Of a stretch of DNA of 28,363 bases, positions 9,870 through 17,759 are shown piece after piece; within the stretch, counting starts at the first letter, position 1, and each line of letters starts with the position of its first letter. Source of the stretch: Prevotella sp. Its GTDB lineage: Bacteria; Bacteroidota; Bacteroidia; Bacteroidales; Bacteroidaceae. Made by a program: the position numbers and the translations under genes. The notes beneath the pieces are model-generated. The model was not told the origin of the DNA. It saw only the letters and a list, made by a program, of their open reading frames with translations, and did not search any database. The stretch is from contig JAILAA010000116.1 in the NCBI GenBank assembly GCA_024681875.1, forward strand, positions 1 to 28,363, given 5' to 3'.

Positions 9870-10760
9870 TTATGCGTTGATACAGGCCAATGCCAGTGAG
9901 TAGAACTTCGAGTCGGCGTCGTCGGCGCGCGAGGTGAGCACCACGGGAACGTCGGGACCGGCCAGAACAGCGGCGGTGGTGGCGCGGCAGAACAGGGTGA
10001 TAGTCTTGTAGAACACGTTGCCAGACTGGATGTCGGGGAAGATGAGGGCATCGGCATGACCGCGCAGCGGCGAGTGCAGTCCCTTCTTCCTCAAGGCCTT
10101 GCCCGAGAGCGATGTCTTCAGGTCGAGCGGACCGTCGACGATACATTCTCCATACTTGCCCTTCGCTGCCTCATCCACCAAACGCTTATACTCCACGGTG
10201 TGGGGGAAGTGTTTCTCGTCGACCTTCTCTGAGCAGTTGACGAGGGCCACGCCAGGCTCCTTGATGCCAAACGAGCGGCACAAGCGCAACAGATATTTCA
10301 ATTGTTGCTTACGCTGTTCCTCGGTGGGCTGCGGAATAACGGCTACATCGCTCATAAAAAGCAGTTTGTCGTATTCGGGCAACTCGGCACAAGTCAGATG
10401 CGTGACAATGCGACCCTCCTGCAAGATGCCAGTCTGCTTGTTCAGCACTGCACGCAAAAGGTCATCGGTATTAAGCATGCCCTTCATCAGAATGTCGGCC
10501 ATGCCTTCGTGCACCAGCTGTACAGCCTTGGCGGCGGCATCCACCTCATCAGTGGCCTTCAAGCGCGTCACATCTTTCATGGCGGGGCCGATGAGTTTAG
10601 GGTCACCCACGAAGATGGGCTTGATAAAGCCCGCCTCCTTGGCGCGCTCAACGGCTTCCAGTGTGCCGTCATCGTAAGGACATACTACAGCCACTCGTTT
10701 CGGCTCAAAGCCGCCAGAGAGATAGGCAATTAACTCCTCAAAATTCTCGATTGCTTTCAT
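9870..10760 (-). CDS. ptb: Phosphate butyryltransferase (phosphate acetyl/butyryltransferase family)
   Basis: This enzyme exchanges the CoA of butyryl-CoA (or related acyl-CoA) for phosphate, feeding butyrate kinase next door. The 296 residues equal the usual family length. Visible family motifs include VVCPYDDGTLEAVERAKEAG near the N terminus, ADILMKGMLNTDDLLRAV in the middle, and DALIFPDIQSGNVFYKTI plus a final GPDVPVVLTSRADDADSKF. The last is the conserved acyl-phosphate/CoA region ending in the typical SRAD-D-xxxK pattern. It is upstream of buk by 9 bp and 51 bp downstream of aqpZ. It could be transcribed from its own weak box or by read-through from aqpZ. Confidence 0.92.
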   Translation of the reverse strand: MKAIENFEELIAYLSGGFEPKRVAVVCPYDDGTLEAVERAKEAGFIKPIFVGDPKLIGPAMKDVTRLKATDEVDAAAKAVQLVHEGMADILMKGMLNTDDLLRAVLNKQTGILQEGRIVTHLTCAELPEYDKLLFMSDVAVIPQPTEEQRKQQLKYLLRLCRSFGIKEPGVALVNCSEKVDEKHFPHTVEYKRLVDEAAKGKYGECIVDGPLDLKTSLSGKALRKKGLHSPLRGHADALIFPDIQSGNVFYKTITLFCRATTAAVLAGPDVPVVLTSRADDADSKFYSLALACINA

Positions 10761-10789
10761 AATAGTTGTAGATTATTTATTACTGACGG

Positions 10790-10797
10790 CAAAATCA
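10790..10797 (-). promoter_or_regulatory. Possible -7 box for ptb-buk
   Basis: The minus strand reads TGATTTTG, one mismatch from TAnnTTTG, about 30 nt before the ptb ATG. There is no TTG at the right distance upstream, so ptb-buk may instead rely on transcription from aqpZ. Confidence 0.3.
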
Positions 10798-10811
10798 TGT
10801 TTTCAGCCAGA

Positions 10812-11489
10812 TTATACCTTGCGGGGATGGATGATCTTCCACACGCCGGCAGCTATTGCACCACCCACGAAAGGACCTACGATGAAGACCCAGAGTTGGC
10901 TCAAGGCATCACCACCAGCGAAGAGTGCAGGGCCAATGCTGCGTGCAGGATTCACGCTTGTGCCTGTGAAGTGGATGCCGACCAAGTGGATGAGCACCAG
11001 CGACAGACCGATGGCCAAGCCAGCGAAGTTGTTGGTGGCGCCGTTGGTCTTCGATGTGGCACCGAGGACTACGAGAACGAAGAGGGCAGTGAGCACAGTC
11101 TCGACAATGAGGCCGTTAAGCACGCCGAAGGCACAGCCGTTGGCACCCGTGTCGGTGGTGATGATGGCGCTGGGCTCAGCAGTTGACACGATCAACTTCA
11201 GCACGGCGGCAGCCAGGATGGCGCCGATGACCTGGAACACCATGTACATGCCGCAGTCTTTCGAGTTCATACGCCCCGTCAGGAAGCAGCCCAGGGTAAT
11301 GGCGGGATTGATGTGGCAACCAGAGATGCCTCCGATAGTGTAAGCCATTGCCACCACAGCAAGGCCAAAGGCCAGGGCTGTACCCACGATGCTGGCTGTG
11401 TCGCTTCCACAGCCCAGAGCTACGGCTGCACCGCAACCGAGGAACGTCAGCGTAAACGTTCCGACCAATTCTGCTAAATACTTTTTCAT
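10812..11489 (-). CDS. aqpZ: Aquaporin Z (MIP-family water channel)
   Basis: A 225-residue, six-helix channel with both half-helix signatures: NPA at 61-63 (GCHINPAITLG) and NPA at 180-182 (GTSVNPARSIGP). The aromatic/arginine filter residues of a water-selective aquaporin are all present: Phe41, His168, Thr177 and Arg183, aligned with Phe43, His174, Thr183 and Arg189 of E. coli AqpZ. This favours water over glycerol. It lies between the GH43 gene (33 bp upstream) and ptb (51 bp downstream), all on the minus strand, so read-through is possible, although the functions do not obviously belong together. Confidence 0.93.
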   Translation of the reverse strand: MKKYLAELVGTFTLTFLGCGAAVALGCGSDTASIVGTALAFGLAVVAMAYTIGGISGCHINPAITLGCFLTGRMNSKDCGMYMVFQVIGAILAAAVLKLIVSTAEPSAIITTDTGANGCAFGVLNGLIVETVLTALFVLVVLGATSKTNGATNNFAGLAIGLSLVLIHLVGIHFTGTSVNPARSIGPALFAGGDALSQLWVFIVGPFVGGAIAAGVWKIIHPRKV

Positions 11490-11522
11490 TGTTGTAACAT
11501 TATTAAGTTAAAGGGTTAATAA

Positions 11523-13052
11523 TTATTGTTCAACATAATTGACATACTCAAAATCAGCATAGGCCTTGCCTGCCGGGCGCGAGCCGCCGTTGTAGGCGTA
11601 AAGCCCCAGCGTAGCGCCTGTGAAACCGCCTGCAGTCTCGGTAGAGAGTAGCGTACAGCTGATGTCGCCCACATGGTCAAACTCCTGACCGTCCGTAGAA
11701 CAGAAGAACTGGTAGTTCACGCCGTCGCTGGTGACACGCAGCCATAGTTTTCCTCCACTGATGCCCTTCGAGCCCAGCACGGTGGTGACGTTCTTGAGAT
11801 TCAGAGTGAGGTTGACGAAGGCAGTGCCGTCGTTGTGTACAATTCCCAACTGCGCGTTGCCATCATTGATCTGGAAGACGGTAATGCCCGCCTCATCAGT
11901 GCCTCGCAAGTCATAGTCGGTTATCTTCGTCTCGAAGCAGAACTTCACAGCCTCCTGACGGCGTCCTATAAAGGTAGGCTGCTTGTTCTCACGCAGTGAA
12001 GAAGCACTGCCTATGAGGCGCAAAAGGTTGTTTTGCTGGCTGTAACAAGCCGAATCGGGGTTTTGCTGGTACACCCATTCATAACCTAAAGGTTTGTCGA
12101 AGGTGGTCTTGATGGCGACGGGCTTCCGCTCGTTGACCACGATAGGCTTGCCGCCGTTCACCACGGGCCACCCCCCACGTGGCCACTCCACAGGTGCGAT
12201 AAATGTTTCGCGCCCGATATGGTGGTAGGAGCCGTTGAAGTTGCGGTAGCCCAGGAATGTGAGCCACCACCGGCCCTTTGTATCCTGAATAAGGTCGCCG
12301 TGGCCCGTGCCTTGTATCTGGCTGTCCTGTGCCAGTCGGCAGCAGTGTGTGAGAATAGGATTCTTCGGATTGGCCTCATACGGGCCATAGATATTACGGC
12401 TGCGGGCAATGGTAATGCTGTGGGCCAGCTCGGTGCCTCCCTCAGAGACGAGCAGGTAGTAATAGCCGTCCTTCTTGTAGATGTGCGGCCCCTCAGGATA
12501 GCGTCCGCCCGTACCTTGCCAGATGCCTCGGCTTTCTGTAAGCTGCTTGCCTGTGACAGGGTCAATCTCACACAAGGTAATCATGTTGTCAGGATTCGAG
12601 ACCATGTAGCATTTGCCATCCTCGAACAACAGAGAAGGGTCGATGCCCTGTTGCTGCAACCACATGGGCTCGCTCCACGGGCCTGCGGGGTTCTTGGCCG
12701 TCACCATGAAGTTGCCGCCCTTGCCCACATTGGTGGTAATCATGTAAAAGACACCGTTGTTGTAGCGAATGGTAGGTGCATAGATACCCAACCATGACGT
12801 GGCACCGCCCAGCGGCAGCTGTGAGGCACGGTCGAGCACATTGCCGATGAGCTGCCATGACTGCAGGTCGCGTGAATGATAGATAGGCACGCCGGGGAAA
12901 TACTGGAACGAGGAATTGACCAAATAATAGTCATTTCCCACGCGACACACACTGGGGTCGGGGTGATAGCCCGGAATAACGGGGTTAATGACTTGGGCAC
13001 TTGCACACGGCGAGCAGGCCAGAAAAAGCAGGAAGAGCAGTCTTTTCTTCAT
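11523..13052 (-). CDS. Secreted GH43 glycoside hydrolase (xylosidase/arabinofuranosidase type)
   Basis: A 509-residue enzyme with an N-terminal signal peptide (cleavage expected after CASA, residue 19). A five-bladed GH43 propeller follows (about 21-305). The catalytic acids of GH43 are visible: Asp32 in HPDPS (general base), Asp138 in IDPS (pKa modulator) and Glu187 in YPEGPH (general acid), plus the conserved His251 in GHGDL. The C-terminal part (about 315-505) is a concanavalin-like beta-sandwich of the beta-xylosidase C2 type. Likely substrates are arabinose or xylose linkages in pectin side chains or arabinoxylan. It is divergent from the propeller regulator at 13176 and could share its control. 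A lipobox is not convincing, so I call it periplasmic or exported. Confidence 0.9.
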   Translation of the reverse strand: MKKRLLFLLFLACSPCASAQVINPVIPGYHPDPSVCRVGNDYYLVNSSFQYFPGVPIYHSRDLQSWQLIGNVLDRASQLPLGGATSWLGIYAPTIRYNNGVFYMITTNVGKGGNFMVTAKNPAGPWSEPMWLQQQGIDPSLLFEDGKCYMVSNPDNMITLCEIDPVTGKQLTESRGIWQGTGGRYPEGPHIYKKDGYYYLLVSEGGTELAHSITIARSRNIYGPYEANPKNPILTHCCRLAQDSQIQGTGHGDLIQDTKGRWWLTFLGYRNFNGSYHHIGRETFIAPVEWPRGGWPVVNGGKPIVVNERKPVAIKTTFDKPLGYEWVYQQNPDSACYSQQNNLLRLIGSASSLRENKQPTFIGRRQEAVKFCFETKITDYDLRGTDEAGITVFQINDGNAQLGIVHNDGTAFVNLTLNLKNVTTVLGSKGISGGKLWLRVTSDGVNYQFFCSTDGQEFDHVGDISCTLLSTETAGGFTGATLGLYAYNGGSRPAGKAYADFEYVNYVEQ

Positions 13053-13072
13053 AGCTATAGGTATTTCAATCG

Positions 13073-13080
13073 CAAAATTA
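13073..13080 (-). promoter_or_regulatory. -7 box of the GH43 gene
   Basis: TAATTTTG on the minus strand matches TAnnTTTG perfectly and sits 20 nt upstream of the GH43 ATG. No TTG occurs at the -33 position, which fits a promoter that needs an activator. Confidence 0.55.
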
Positions 13081-13131
13081 CAAATAAAAATTCACTCCAT
13101 GCTTTTTTTTGCCAGTTTTTTTCACTACCAT

Positions 13132-13162
13132 TTGCTGATTTCATCATTTTTCTGTATTTTTG
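13132..13162 (+). promoter_or_regulatory. Promoter of the propeller regulator gene
   Basis: TTG (13132-13134), 20 bases, then TATTTTTG (13155-13162) is a full consensus match. Transcription would begin near 13168, only about 8 nt before the first ATG (13176) and about 29 nt before the second in-frame ATG (13197). Confidence 0.7.
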
Positions 13163-13175
13163 TAGCCTGAAGAGT

Positions 13176-15713
13176 ATGGATAGTGTTATTTCTTCAATGC
13201 GCAGACCTTTCTTATCTTTCATTCGGAAAACGTTCTTGGCACTTGTGCTGCTGGGCTTTTCAAATGCTTCAGCACAGCCATTGTGCACCGTCACACAGTA
13301 TGATGAGGAAGACGGTGTGCCCTCCAGCCATATTACGCAACTGTTGCAGGACCAACAAGGCTTCCTCTGGTTTGCCACTTGGAACGGGCTATGCCGTTTC
13401 GACGGTTACGAGTTCCATACGTTCAAGCCGCTCCCCGGCGACGGCTGCCAGATGATGACCGACCGTATACGCGACATCGGGCTGCGGCCTGACGGAAAGA
13501 TACTGTGCCGTGTGGACGAGGATTTTTTCCTATTCAATACAAAGACCTACCGCTTTTCCAATGACGACAGCCCTGACGCTGCAGATGAAATCATCCGTCT
13601 GAGGAAGAGCCGGATGTTGCACGACGGACAAGACATCTCCTGGGAGGACGCTTCACGCACCCGCTGGACGCTGAATGCCAACGGCCAGCTCGACTATCAG
13701 GCCCAAAACGGAACGAAGGGTACTATTGACACGGGCATCAGTTTGGGCAACACTCCTTTCACACTTACCGACAGGCAGGGCAACCTCTGGATTCTGACAG
13801 GCAGCAGTATCTGCCGTATGAGCACGGGAATGAGCCACGCTATGCGGTTAGACATCGAGCCGCAGGCAGAGGCGAAAAGTCTGTTCACCGACAGCAAGGG
13901 CCGCAACTGGGTCGCCACTAAAGACAAAGCAGTACGCATCTTCTCTGCCAGCGACGACACGCTGCTGGGCTATTTAGGCACAGACGGGCGCCTACACCGC
14001 GAATTCTCCAAATTCTTTGCACCCGTCTACTGCATCTACGAGACACGTGAAGGCACACTCTGGCTGGGCACGAAGCCCGACGGTTTGTACCGGCTACGGC
14101 CAACAACGGCAAACAGTTTCGACATAAGCCATTTCACCAATCTGCCTGACATGAGCGTCTATCATCTGGCAGAAGACTGCTATGGCCACTTGTGGGTGGC
14201 TACCCTTGGCGGCGGTCTCTGCTATGCAGAACAGTCGCTGGGCGACAGTCTACTGTTTCTGACACCCGCCCATTATCCAAAAGACAATGGCCAGAGGGTA
14301 CGCTATCTGTACATCACCAAAGACCATGTGCTGCTGGCAGCCACCACCGACGGACTCATAGTGTCAAAGATTGAACGGAATGTCAAAAACATGCGGTTTC
14401 ATCGGCATACCCGTGAACCGGAACGCGTCAGCAGCCTCAGCAGTAGTGCCATCATGGACGTACTGGAAAGGAGCGACGGCCGAGTAATGGTGAGCACGGA
14501 GAGCGGCGGTGTCAACATCACAGACGACGCTGATTTGCTGGCCGACAAACTCTCTTTCACCCATTTCAACGAGACTAGCCACCACCTGCCAACCGACATC
14601 GCCCTGTCGCTGACAGCGTTGGACGACGGCAGGACAATGGTGGTGGGCGACCATCTCGTAACGCTGCTCGACAGTATGGGACACAGCCACGTGCTGGATT
14701 CGCGCTTTTTCAACGATGACTACCGCTTCAGCGATGCACATCCCTTGCAGCTCCAGGGCGACCGCTGGCTCTTCGGACTAACCGACGGCGCCTTTATCAC
14801 CTCGACAGAGCAGATGTCGCTGTCAGCAAGCCATCCCCCGCTGGTGCTGACGCGCGTCTCCATTCAAGGTGGAGAAAGTCGATGGGATGTAACGACGGCC
14901 GACACACTGGTGCTGCAGCCTGGCGAGCGTAGCATCACCCTACACTTCGCAGCCCTCGAATACAACGCCCCCGAGCGCATCAGCTACGCCTTTCGCCTGA
15001 TGCCCCACAGCCGTAGCGACAGCACAGCCTGGAACGTCATCGACCACGACCGCTCGGCCACACTGCTCGACCTGAAGCCAGGCACCTACCGCATGGAGAT
15101 ACGCTGTACCAACGCTGATGGCGAATGGTCAGACAAGGTGCGTGCGCTGACTGTCATCGTCAAGCCCACCTTCTGGGAGTCGGTTTGGGGCCGCCTGCTC
15201 ATCCTGTTACTTATCGCCGGTGGTATGGCCACCATCGCCTATACATTAATATATATTAGACGCATCAAGCGGAAGCAGCGCGAAACTTTGGAGGCCTATC
15301 TGGCATTGATCAAGCTAAAGGACAACACACAACCGTCACACGACATTTCTATCACAGCTTCTCCCACACCGCTCACGCCGCATCAGCAGGATCCCGTGTT
15401 GGAACGCGTAATGGCCTACATTGAGGAAAAGCTTTCCGACAGCGATGCCAACATCGGCGACATGGCCTCGGCTGCCGCCGTCAGCCGCTCCGGACTGCAG
15501 CGCAAGTTGAAACAGGCTATGGGCATCACGCCGCAGGATCTGTTGCGTGAGGCACGCATCAAACGCGCCTGTCAACTGCTCGTACAGACCGACAAGAGCA
15601 TCGCCGATGTGGCTTATAGTTGCGGATTCACCGACCCGAAGTATTTCGGCCGCTGCTTCAAGCAAAGCACAGGGCAGTCGCCAACTGAATATAAGACGAC
15701 GCATAGCGTATAG
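13176..15713 (+). CDS. Membrane-bound Reg_prop/Y_Y_Y sensor fused to an AraC-type DNA-binding domain (kinase-less HTCS-like regulator)
   Basis: About 845 residues. A signal/anchor segment (RRPFLSFIRKTFLALVLLGF) is followed by a periplasmic beta-propeller with several regulator-propeller repeats (GFLWFATWNGLCRFDG, GNLWILTGSSICRM, GTLWLGTKPDGLYRL, GHLWVATLGGGLCYAE). A Y_Y_Y domain (about 575-664), one transmembrane helix (about 672-695) and a C-terminal AraC helix-turn-helix (about 740-840, with SIADVAYSCGFTDPKYFGRCFK) follow. Classic hybrid two-component sensors place a histidine kinase and a receiver between membrane and DNA-binding domain; both are absent, and only about 45 residues separate them. 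So this is a one-component membrane regulator by inspection. Its neighbours suggest it senses a pectin or hemicellulose oligosaccharide. The start could be 13176 or 13197. Confidence 0.88.
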   Translation: MDSVISSMRRPFLSFIRKTFLALVLLGFSNASAQPLCTVTQYDEEDGVPSSHITQLLQDQQGFLWFATWNGLCRFDGYEFHTFKPLPGDGCQMMTDRIRDIGLRPDGKILCRVDEDFFLFNTKTYRFSNDDSPDAADEIIRLRKSRMLHDGQDISWEDASRTRWTLNANGQLDYQAQNGTKGTIDTGISLGNTPFTLTDRQGNLWILTGSSICRMSTGMSHAMRLDIEPQAEAKSLFTDSKGRNWVATKDKAVRIFSASDDTLLGYLGTDGRLHREFSKFFAPVYCIYETREGTLWLGTKPDGLYRLRPTTANSFDISHFTNLPDMSVYHLAEDCYGHLWVATLGGGLCYAEQSLGDSLLFLTPAHYPKDNGQRVRYLYITKDHVLLAATTDGLIVSKIERNVKNMRFHRHTREPERVSSLSSSAIMDVLERSDGRVMVSTESGGVNITDDADLLADKLSFTHFNETSHHLPTDIALSLTALDDGRTMVVGDHLVTLLDSMGHSHVLDSRFFNDDYRFSDAHPLQLQGDRWLFGLTDGAFITSTEQMSLSASHPPLVLTRVSIQGGESRWDVTTADTLVLQPGERSITLHFAALEYNAPERISYAFRLMPHSRSDSTAWNVIDHDRSATLLDLKPGTYRMEIRCTNADGEWSDKVRALTVIVKPTFWESVWGRLLILLLIAGGMATIAYTLIYIRRIKRKQRETLEAYLALIKLKDNTQPSHDISITASPTPLTPHQQDPVLERVMAYIEEKLSDSDANIGDMASAAAVSRSGLQRKLKQAMGITPQDLLREARIKRACQLLVQTDKSIADVAYSCGFTDPKYFGRCFKQSTGQSPTEYKTTHSV

Positions 15714-15730
15714 TTAGCGTAGGGTTTCTG

Positions 15731-15775
15731 GGGTAAAAATACGTCAAGCAGTGGGTTTGACGTATTTTTTATCCC
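15731..15775 (+). terminator. Long inverted repeat after the regulator gene (terminator and/or operator)
   Basis: The left arm ends in TAAAAATACGTCAA (to 15747). The right arm begins TTGACGTATTTTTT (from 15757) and runs into ATCCC, with about 9 nt between arms. Pairing extends to about 17-18 bp with one bulge and one mismatch. The stem with a trailing T-run lies 18-60 nt after the regulator stop and would serve as an intrinsic terminator. The same arms carry the TTGACG repeats discussed for the esterase promoter, so a dual role is likely. Confidence 0.55.
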
Positions 15776-15795
15776 TACTTGACGCAAAAATCCCC
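15757..15795 (+). promoter_or_regulatory. Direct TTGACG repeats, candidate activator site of the esterase operon
   Basis: TTGACGTA...TCCC starts at 15757 and TTGACGCA...TCCC at 15779, so the repeats are 22 bp apart, about two helical turns. A third copy is inverted at 15742-15747. The second copy ends where the -33 element should be, the usual position for AraC-type activators. The -33 TTG itself is missing. Assignment to the adjacent regulator is inference. Confidence 0.5.
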
Positions 15796-15817
15796 CCATT
15801 TCATCGGGGAAATCGTG

Positions 15818-15825
15818 TACTTTTG
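15818..15825 (+). promoter_or_regulatory. -7 box of the CE12-CE7-CE8 operon
   Basis: TACTTTTG matches TAnnTTTG perfectly. The expected TTG at -33 is replaced by a run of C, consistent with an activator-dependent promoter. The predicted leader is about 43 nt long. Confidence 0.65.
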
Positions 15826-15873
15826 CAGCAGAAAAATAATAACAACTATCTGTAAAAAACAAACTACAAGAAA

Positions 15874-17757
15874 ATGAAATCAAAATTTTTGTTCCTGCTT
15901 GCCTTGGCCCTGATGCTCAACTCCATGAGCATCGGTGCCAAGAAAGTGCACACCTTGGGCGACAGCACCATGGCGCCCTATGAAGAGAGCCAGACCGTGA
16001 CACGCGGCTGGGGCATGTACTTTGGCAACTTCCTCACCAACGGATGGACCAGCATCAACTATGCCAAGGGCGGACGCGACTCACGCGGCGGCTACAACGA
16101 ACTGTGGCAGACGGCCAAGAAGAACGTTGAGGCCGGCGACTATGTCATCATCACCTTCGGACACAACGACGAGAAGAACGGCGGAATGGATGGCGTCGCT
16201 TTGTACAATTATTATAAGAGCATCGGCAACGAGACGGCCGCAGCCGCAGTCGACCAGCGCGGCACCGTGCCTTCCACCACCTATAAGGAAAATCTCGGAA
16301 AGATTGTTGACGAAGTGAAAGCTCTCGGCGCCACACCCATCATCTGCTCGCCCGTATGCCGTAGCTACTTCTCGGGCAGTAAGATTCGTCGCAACGGTCG
16401 TCACGACCTGGGCGACTCGTTCAGCATCCTAACCGAGAACGGACCTACCACTGGTCACAGCGTGCCCGCCAATGACCACACCATGGATTATGCCTACCAC
16501 TCAGAGCAGCTGGCCAAGGAAAAGGGCGTCGCTTTCATCGACCTGACCAACGCCACCGCCGACCTCTACGAGAGCTACGGCGACGCGAAGTGTCACGAGT
16601 ACCTCTTCGACGGTGAGGGTTCCACCCACTATAATACGACCGGCGCCCTGCTCGTGGCCCGTGAGTGTGCCCGACTGATGAAGGCTCAGGGCATCATGGC
16701 CGACGACATCGTGCTGCCCACCGACCTCACTGTGACTCCTGCCTCGGGCGACCTGGGTGAAGCCTACAAGGGTCAGACGCTGACGAAGGAGTTTACACTG
16801 AACGGCTTCGGACTGACTCCAGAAGAGGGCAGCGTCACTATCACCGCCTCTGAGGGCATCACCCTCTCCACCGACAAGAAGACATGGAGCAACGAACTGT
16901 CTGCTTCATATGCCGCCTCAACGCTCGTACAGTCCTTCTACGCCCAGGTGACACTGACCGAGAACGGCTTGTTCAACGGCACTATTACCGTCAGCGTGCT
17001 CAATGGTTCTGCCATCGAGATTCCCGTCACCGCCACCGCCATCGTCCTTGAGGGCGGCACCGAAGTGAAGGCCTACTGGCGCTTGGAGAAGGACGACAGT
17101 TACGAGCTGACTGGTCCTGCCGCCATCGTTCCGGAAAGCTGGACGGGTATGTATGTGCAGCGCTATTCCAACCCTAACGCCAACACCGTATGGCCCGAAT
17201 GGACAGACTTTGACGCTACTCGCAAGACACAGCGCAACCTGCTCACCGGCGACGCTTGGCCTGCCGATGAGATTGACGACAATCCCGACCGCTACATCCA
17301 GTGGGGCATCAAACCAGCTGCCGGTATGACGCTCAACATCGACGCCATCAGCCTTTTCGTCTGCGGATGCGGTGGCAACGGCATGTGCTGTCACATCTAT
17401 TACTCTACTGATAACTTCGAGACCCGTACCACTATCTTCGAGATGAAGAAGATGCCCGCCAACAACATGCAGTATGTGGAGAGCAAGCCCGTCCTGAAGC
17501 TCACCGATGGTCAGGAGCTGTTGATACGCGTCTATCCTTGGTACAATGGCGCCGCCACGGGCAAGACCATCTGCCTCTCTGACCTCACCATCCACGGCAT
17601 GGCCAGCTCCGCCACTACAGGCGTCCAGTCTGTTGCAACTGAGTCGCAACAAACGGAACAGTGCTACAACCTGCAGGGCCGCCGCCAGTCCTCCTTTCTC
17701 ACCGGCCTCAACATCGTACGCCAGTCAGACGGCTCGTTCAAGAAGATAATCCGCTAA
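15874..17757 (+). CDS. Secreted rhamnogalacturonan acetylesterase (CE12, SGNH fold) with C-terminal accessory domains
   Basis: A 627-residue enzyme with a signal peptide (about 1-22). An SGNH/GDSL esterase domain (about 24-275) has Ser31 in GDST, the glycine block GGRDSRGG (66-73) and GHND (96-99), which are the oxyanion and nucleophile blocks of CE12. The last block has His252 in STHYNTTGA. The family Asp three residues before this His is Gly249 here, with Glu248 and Asp246 nearby. An Ig-like domain (about 283-395) and a jelly-roll-like region (about 396-575) follow. A short tail (YNLQGRR...GLNIV...FKKIIR) resembles sorting tails of Bacteroidota secreted enzymes. Its role is to remove acetyl groups from rhamnogalacturonan I. 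It is the first gene of a three-esterase operon, 2 bp before the next start. Confidence 0.88.
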   Translation: MKSKFLFLLALALMLNSMSIGAKKVHTLGDSTMAPYEESQTVTRGWGMYFGNFLTNGWTSINYAKGGRDSRGGYNELWQTAKKNVEAGDYVIITFGHNDEKNGGMDGVALYNYYKSIGNETAAAAVDQRGTVPSTTYKENLGKIVDEVKALGATPIICSPVCRSYFSGSKIRRNGRHDLGDSFSILTENGPTTGHSVPANDHTMDYAYHSEQLAKEKGVAFIDLTNATADLYESYGDAKCHEYLFDGEGSTHYNTTGALLVARECARLMKAQGIMADDIVLPTDLTVTPASGDLGEAYKGQTLTKEFTLNGFGLTPEEGSVTITASEGITLSTDKKTWSNELSASYAASTLVQSFYAQVTLTENGLFNGTITVSVLNGSAIEIPVTATAIVLEGGTEVKAYWRLEKDDSYELTGPAAIVPESWTGMYVQRYSNPNANTVWPEWTDFDATRKTQRNLLTGDAWPADEIDDNPDRYIQWGIKPAAGMTLNIDAISLFVCGCGGNGMCCHIYYSTDNFETRTTIFEMKKMPANNMQYVESKPVLKLTDGQELLIRVYPWYNGAATGKTICLSDLTIHGMASSATTGVQSVATESQQTEQCYNLQGRRQSSFLTGLNIVRQSDGSFKKIIR

Positions 17758-17759
17758 CA

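Noticed and set aside
11523..11571. Search for SusC/SusD-like transporter genes around the glycan enzymes
   Set aside because: No gene in the window shows a TonB-dependent receptor plug or a SusD-like fold signature.
13091..13131. T-rich tracts between GH43 and the regulator as a terminator
   Set aside because: There is no GC-rich stem before them, and they lie in a divergent promoter region where no transcript should end.
12876..13175. Upstream in-frame extension of the propeller regulator by 100 codons
   Set aside because: It runs antisense through the start of the GH43 gene and across a consensus promoter; the signal peptide begins only after 13176.
16918..17652. 244-codon minus-strand open frame opposite the CE12 gene
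   Set aside because: It is a mirror of a real coding region, with no domain or start context.
17661..17759. Longer start for the CE7 esterase
   Set aside because: It overlaps the end of the CE12 gene in another frame; the signal peptide starts cleanly at 17760.
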